Source: Carnegiea gigantea
Lineage: Eukaryota > Streptophyta > Magnoliopsida > Caryophyllales > Cactaceae
Direction: 5' to 3'
NCBI GenBank assembly: GCA_029747015.1
Contig: JAKOGI010001351.1
Location: 99,501-163,500 of the forward strand
DNA length: 64,000 nucleotides
Shown here: positions 58,976 through 64,000 of the stretch, piece by piece
Numbering within the stretch: the stretch's first letter is position 1
Layout: every line of letters begins with the position of its first letter
Translations under genes and position numbers: made by a program
The notes under the pieces: generated by a model
The model's input: the letters and a program-made list of their open reading frames with translations, nothing else
Told to the model about the DNA's origin: nothing
Database searches by the model: none

Positions 58976-61900
58976 TATAACACCCCCTATCTACACTGGT
59001 TAGGGAGCAACGCAAGCTTTAGTAGCAGAAGCTTATGAAAATCAAGAGGGATCATTGCCACTTGGCTACAAAATAACTAAGGCTTAAAAACACTTTTGTT
59101 TTTCCCTAAACAAACCCGTGAGCAAGGCATATATCACACAAGTACTATATTCACTGGTCACTATGAAAATTTAAACCACGATTTGGCAAGACCAAATTAC
59201 ATATCACATTCATAAACTATAGATGAAAATATGCTAGATGTGTTCCTATGCCTAGCCCATTTTTATTGGAGAGCCAACTTGAACTACACCACTAAGATCT
59301 TCATACATTGTAATCAAATGGGAAATGCAATATAGACCTTTCTTTCCTTTAGCTTTCACTCAATATTTAGAAAATTATGTTAGAACAACACTAGAAAGAA
59401 AAATAAAACACAAGCTTCTACATTATCCATGTGCCTGTAAAAACTAAGCATTAAACAAGATTAAAAGCTACCATATAAAACGTACTTAAGCAAGTTGTCT
59501 TCCGTATCATAGTTTAAACCAAATCAAGTTTTGGTTAGCCATTGGACCCATGCACTGACATATGCACATATCAATACTTGGATTTGAGCCAAAGTATATA
59601 CATATAAAATACTGAGAGGTCCATCATTTGAATTAGTTAATGTCATTTTATGTTGTGGCTGGTTAATAATCAATGACTAAGTATAAGTAATATTCAATGC
59701 ATGCATATATTCATATAAACCATATGATAATTTGGTCTTTACCCATGAAAACATCAGAAATACCTCTAAACAGTTACTTTTAACTTTGAATGTGATGGGC
59801 AAAGAAATTACTTACCTTAATTTGCTTTCTGTATATTATATTTGTGTGTGTGGATGCATATCCATAGTGTTATAATTTTACACTCCTTGATCCCTATCTT
59901 TAGACTATAAACTTTGAGACATCAATTATTACCTTATAAGCCTCTCCATATTCAGGTAAATCTTATTTACAACCCCTTGCTTTCGGAATTATCATTTAGT
60001 CGCCCTTACCCTTAAAATTGTTACTATATGATGTCATTTTTTAATAAAAAATTTATAGGTAAAGGGGGTTAAATAATAATAATTTTCCTATATGCGATAA
60101 CCATTTTTAAGGTGAATGGGTTAAATAATAATCCAAAATTAACGGTTTACAATTAAGGTTTACCTAAATTTAAAGGGGATATATGGTAATAATTCTTTTT
60201 TTAAGCCATAAACCAATGACTTTACTCGACAACCACTATGGAATTTCATACGTGCATGCTATTAATCTATGCTTTATTCTTGTAATTCCTTAAAGAGATA
60301 GTAAAACTCACTATGAGCTTTTAATAAACACACGCATATCAAATACTCCAAAAGTAGGTCTTTTGAACTCCATGTGCATCCTACTAGCATTCTTCATAAT
60401 TTTTATAAATAGCAAGATTTCCCAACATTAATCGTTTGATCTATTCCTGCTTCTTTTGAATATAAATCTTAATATGTAAACTACATTTTAACTATCATCC
60501 AAAAGCTACTTCGCATGACTTAGGCCAAACTTTTGAAGGAAAGAAAGAGAGTTACTCTAAGACCTTCGCGGCAATTCAAGAATGAGGGTAGGAAAAAGCT
60601 TTTGATTCCCACTTTGGCTTGATCTTCGCTAACCCTTGCATGTAAAGACCCTTAATCCTCCTTGCACTTTCATTTGGGCTTTATGGCTATGAATACGCTG
60701 CATGTAATCCGGTTGCCCAACTCAGTAAGGCTGTAGGTTTGTCTTTACCTTATTGCCGATTTATCTACTCTCCCAACCAAGATTGCCTTGGTTCTTCACC
60801 ATACAACCTCATGCCTTTTCTTGCTATAGAGAAGGATGAATGGGAGGTTTTAACATAGGTAGTGAGAAGAAAGATGGGGCCATGTATACCCATTTTTTGT
60901 AATACAAGAACAATCATGCATCACCATGCAAATCCGTAAGTAGCTTTACTTCTATGAAGATTAGGCCAAGATATCAACTATGGCTTTCCAGTGTTGAGTT
61001 ACTTCTATCTCGAAGACATGAGATGTCCTTACCTCATCTTAGTTTCTCATACTTGTCATTTGCCTACATGATATTTACCCATGCAAACTTTTCACCTATG
61101 ACTAGCTCTTTCTTTACCACAAGTAAAATTTTCAAACGGAAGCTTGACACTCATTGTCAAACCCATATTTTCACACATAAGTGTGTGTAAACACAAATTT
61201 CGTGCCTAAAATAAGTTAGACAACAAATTAAGAAACAAATTAAATTTTGTGTTGATGTTGTATATGGGTACAATCTCTTAATTAAATACAATGAGCTAAT
61301 CCTCTGATTCAATCTCCTAATGACTTGAATTGTTTCAAGGGCATAACCACTTGATCTTGATTGATGCAAATCAACTGAAGAACTCTGAAGTGGTTCTTGA
61401 TCTTGACCTGCAAATGCTTGATTACTATTTCTAAAGCTCGTAAGTTTTCATCCTTCTCGCTTGGTAGCTAGATTTTGCTTGCAATTTGAGCCTCTGAATT
61501 CTGCAATGCTAAATGTTGAATGCAGTTGGCTAGATTAATCAATGCCAGGGCGAGGTTGCTTGATCTCGATCAATGAACTGGATGAAGAACTCTGAAGCAG
61601 ACTTCAATTTGAGGTTGCAGAGGATGTTGAGCTAGCTAACTTTGATCCTTGTTGCTTGGTAGCTGGATATCGTTCGTAGTCAGAGCTGAGCTTTTGGCCT
61701 AGGCGCAGTAATTATTTCCTTATTCTTAATAATGAAAATAATTACTAATTTCTGCATCATCGATGATACGTGGCCGCTTTTAACTGGCTGAACTTAATTT
61801 TGACCAAGTGGGTCCGCCATAGTCAACGTGATACATGGCAATTTGTGATTGGTAGATTTATTTTTTTGCACATGGCACCATTCGATTTATCACAGAATTT

Positions 61901-62093
61901 TCACCTTCTACAAATGCCCCCTCGAGAGTCGGACGCATGAATGAATTTTTAAGCATTTAAAGAGACTGAGTCTCGAAAGCTTGAAAGATGCTTAAAATTA
62001 GAACCTTTTTTTTGGACAAATAACTTGCCGACTTGGTAGATAATCCATGCAGATTTTTTTTTTTTTTGAAGATAATTCTGCTTGTAAATTTGT
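58976..62093. other. Unclassified AT-rich DNA
   Basis: Long stretch without coding motifs. Near 61360-61670 two diverged copies of a phrase with gaagaactctgaag and cttggtagct are seen about 230 bases apart. It may be old LTR sequence; nothing firmer can be said. Confidence 0.35.
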
Positions 62094-62290
62094 AATAAAA
62101 TTTTATCAATAATTTGTGATAAAATCTATCAACAATTTAAGGGATAGAATTCTATCAACAATTTGTGATAAAATTTATCAACAATTTAGAAGGATAAAAT
62201 TCTACCAACAATTAATGATAGATTCTATCAACAACCTAAAAGGATAGAATTTTATCAATAAATTTGGATAAAATTCTATCAATAATTTTT
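62094..62290. repeat. AT-rich minisatellite, about eight copies of a 24-26 bp unit
   Basis: The unit is close to aaaattctatcaacaatttg plus gat. Copies alternate in the last bases (gtgat versus aaggat), suggesting a two-unit higher-order pattern of about 50 bp. Confidence 0.88.
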
Positions 62291-63080
62291 CTGACAATTA
62301 CTATAAATTCGCCTTTCGAGCTGCTATCAATTCAATGTTTCTTCTTCCCCCTTTTTTATTCTTCGTCTTCTTGTTGCTTCTGTTTCCACTGAGATTTTTT
62401 TTGTTCTTCTGGGTGAATGACTCATATTAGACGGCTGGAATTGGGGGAATTTTCTGCTCTACGCATATTCAAAGCTTCTCTTTCCAGGTTGCTTCTTCTG
62501 GGAATGATCTTATCTAACCCCCTTGTGATTGAAGATTCAATCCATTTCTAAGCTCACTTTTTGTTTTCTTTTGCCAGGCCCTTGTGTTTTTGAAATTTAA
62601 TACCAAATCAATGTCTGTAATTTGGTCAAGGATCTCATCTTGCATTCTAATTCTTAGGTCTCGCCGCCTTCAAGAAGCTAAGCTCAGCCTTGACTATGGC
62701 ATACGTTCGAAGAAATAGAAGAGGACCAGCCATGGCATCTTTTTCGAAGCCCCCGTTTTCTTTTGGCAATTTAATGTAAAATTACACTAGAGTGTTGATT
62801 AAAGAGCACGAGCACTTCATCGTAACTTGTCATATTTCTTCTCCTTTCCCGCTGCAGACCATGCGTGCCTTTACTTCATTCTTTTTTATTATTTTCCTCT
62901 CTTTTTTCAGTCCCTCTTTTTTCTGAATCCCCTATGGTCTTTTTTGTGACTAATGTAAGGATTAATCTTCTAGCTAATTTGTAACCTTTGTTTTATGAAT
63001 TTTGTTTTTGGGAAATTTAAACTAATGCTTCCTCTTTTTTTTAGGAAGTTGCTAAAGTTGCGAAATCGACTACTCCCCCT
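62291..63080. other. Pyrimidine-rich, gene-like but unsupported DNA
   Basis: It holds T/C-rich tracts, splice-like tttttttag and ctgcag words and a 27-codon open frame at 62696-62779 (MAYVRRNRRGPAMASFSKPP). No family is recognised and the frame is too short to support a gene. A leader of an LTR element or a captured gene fragment are both possible. Confidence 0.25.
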
Positions 63081-63352
63081 ATTAGATCACAAGTGAGGTC
63101 AACTTTTAAGATAAGGAATCGTTTCTCCTCGAAGATTCGATTCTTCACAGGAGACTCCCTCACTTAATCTTTTTGGAGTCGACTTGGATTTCTTCTAGCC
63201 ATGACTCCTCGAATTAGATTGCGAAGTGAGGTCGACTTTTAAGACGAGGAATGGTTTTGCTCTGTAGATTCGATTCTTCTCATGGGAGACTCCCTCACTT
63301 AATCTTTCTGGGGTCGACTTTGGATTTCCTCTTTCTATCTGCGACTTCTTCA
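63081..63352. repeat. Two tandem copies of a 132-140 bp unit
   Basis: Copies start at 63081 (attagatcac) and 63213 (attagattgc). Both contain gtgaggtc, acttttaaga, gattcgattctt and gagactccctcacttaatct. A third start (atcagatt at 63353) leads into the shorter repeats that follow. Confidence 0.85.
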
Positions 63353-64000
63353 ATCAGATTTACGAAGGCATGGCTTCTTCACTCAAATAGGGAAGGCAGA
63401 ACTTCTCCGGTTAGATAGCGAAGACATTATTCATCTGATCAAATAGGAAAGACATTCAGACAATGAAGATGTGCCCCCTCCAATCAAATAGTCAAGACAT
63501 GTTCTTCCAATCAGAAAGTAAAGGTTTATCTCCTCCATTCAGACAACAAAGGCTTGACTTCTATGATTAGAGAGCTAAGGCGTTTAGACTCCTCTAATCA
63601 GGCAGCAGAAACTTGACTTCTTCCATCAGACAACAAAGGCGACTCTTCAAATCAGAAAGGGAAGGCTTGGCTTATCCGATTAGGCTGCAAATGCAAGTAA
63701 CCCAATCAGAAAGCAATAGCTTGGTTCCTTCGATCAGATAGATGAGGCATAACTTGTCTAATCAGATAGCACAGGTGACTAGTCCGATCAGACAGTGCAG
63801 ACTTGACCTCTTCTATTAGACAACGAATGTGACTCTTCCAATTAGAAAGCAAAGGCTTGGCTCATCAGATAACATAGGTGACTCATCCAATCAGACAGTG
63901 CAGACTTGACCTTTTTTATTAGACAGCGAATGCGACTCTCCCAATCAGAAAGCAAAGGCTTAGCTCATCTGATCAAACAACAAAAGTGGCTCATCCGATC
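63353..64000. repeat. Minisatellite, about 30-40 bp units with a 103-bp higher-order copy
   Basis: Words atcagacagc, aaaggcttggc and gactcatccgatcag recur to the end of the window. A longer unit starting gcagacttgacct repeats at 63797 and 63900, 103 bases apart. The array runs off the window. Confidence 0.85.

Noticed and set aside
58339..58986. LTR pair suggested by ggggtgttaca at 58349 and taacacccc at 58976
   Set aside because: The two words would be an end followed by a start, with no matching sequence, primer site or duplication to link them.
62696..62779. Short ORF MAYVRRNRRGPAMASFSKPP
   Set aside because: Only 27 codons, no relatives recognised, no supporting signals beyond a plausible start.

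Overview
The window is plant (probably eudicot) repeat-rich DNA, most likely pericentromeric heterochromatin. I found no convincing host gene, tRNA or rRNA. Almost everything recognisable is LTR retrotransposon, most of it nested: Ty3/gypsy of the Athila, CRM-like and Tekay/Del-like types, and Ty1/copia of the Sirevirus and short-LTR (Ale/Retrofit-like) types. Elements are lettered A to H below.

Layout. 1-3675 is unresolved repeat DNA with a minisatellite at about 1800-2470. Element A is an old Athila-type element on the minus strand. Its 3' LTR lies at 3676-4365 and 11401-12187, and its env-like, integrase, RNase H, RT and protease parts run from about 15.6 kb to 20464. Its gag reappears at 41060-41957, where it is truncated. 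Two elements interrupt A. B (4366-11400, +) is a young CRM-like chromovirus with 1135-bp LTRs about 0.9% diverged; it sits inside A's LTR. C (20465-41059, +) is an Athila-type element without RT or integrase, flanked by a perfect ACATT duplication inside A's gag-pol. C in turn contains D (26901-38637, +), a Tekay/Del-like element with LTRs of about 4.4 and 4.6 kb and only gag-protease remnants between them.

From 41958 to 55925 there is a second nest. E is a minus-strand gypsy relic whose RNase H (41958-42195) and RT (54850-55925) are separated by F, a short-LTR copia element (42196-54847). F's gag is split just after its start codon by G (42563-52757, +), a Sirevirus-type copia element with a perfect TCCGG duplication, gag, pol and an env-like ORF with a coiled-coil end. 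From 55.9 to 64 kb there is a chromovirus integrase relic (H, minus), long stretches I cannot classify, an AT-rich minisatellite (62094-62290) and a second tandem-repeat field (63081-64000).

The genes do not form an operon or a pathway; each set is the replication machinery of a separate element. All coding regions carry frameshifts, stops or deletions, so I see no intact autonomous element. B and G are the most recent and least damaged. C and D keep LTRs and packaging-type genes but lack polymerase, so they would have depended on enzymes supplied in trans. The most unusual signal is that several unrelated elements (A, B, C, G) each carry their own recurring short inverted word at high density in LTR or leader DNA. 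All LTR comparisons, divergences and boundaries were made by eye.
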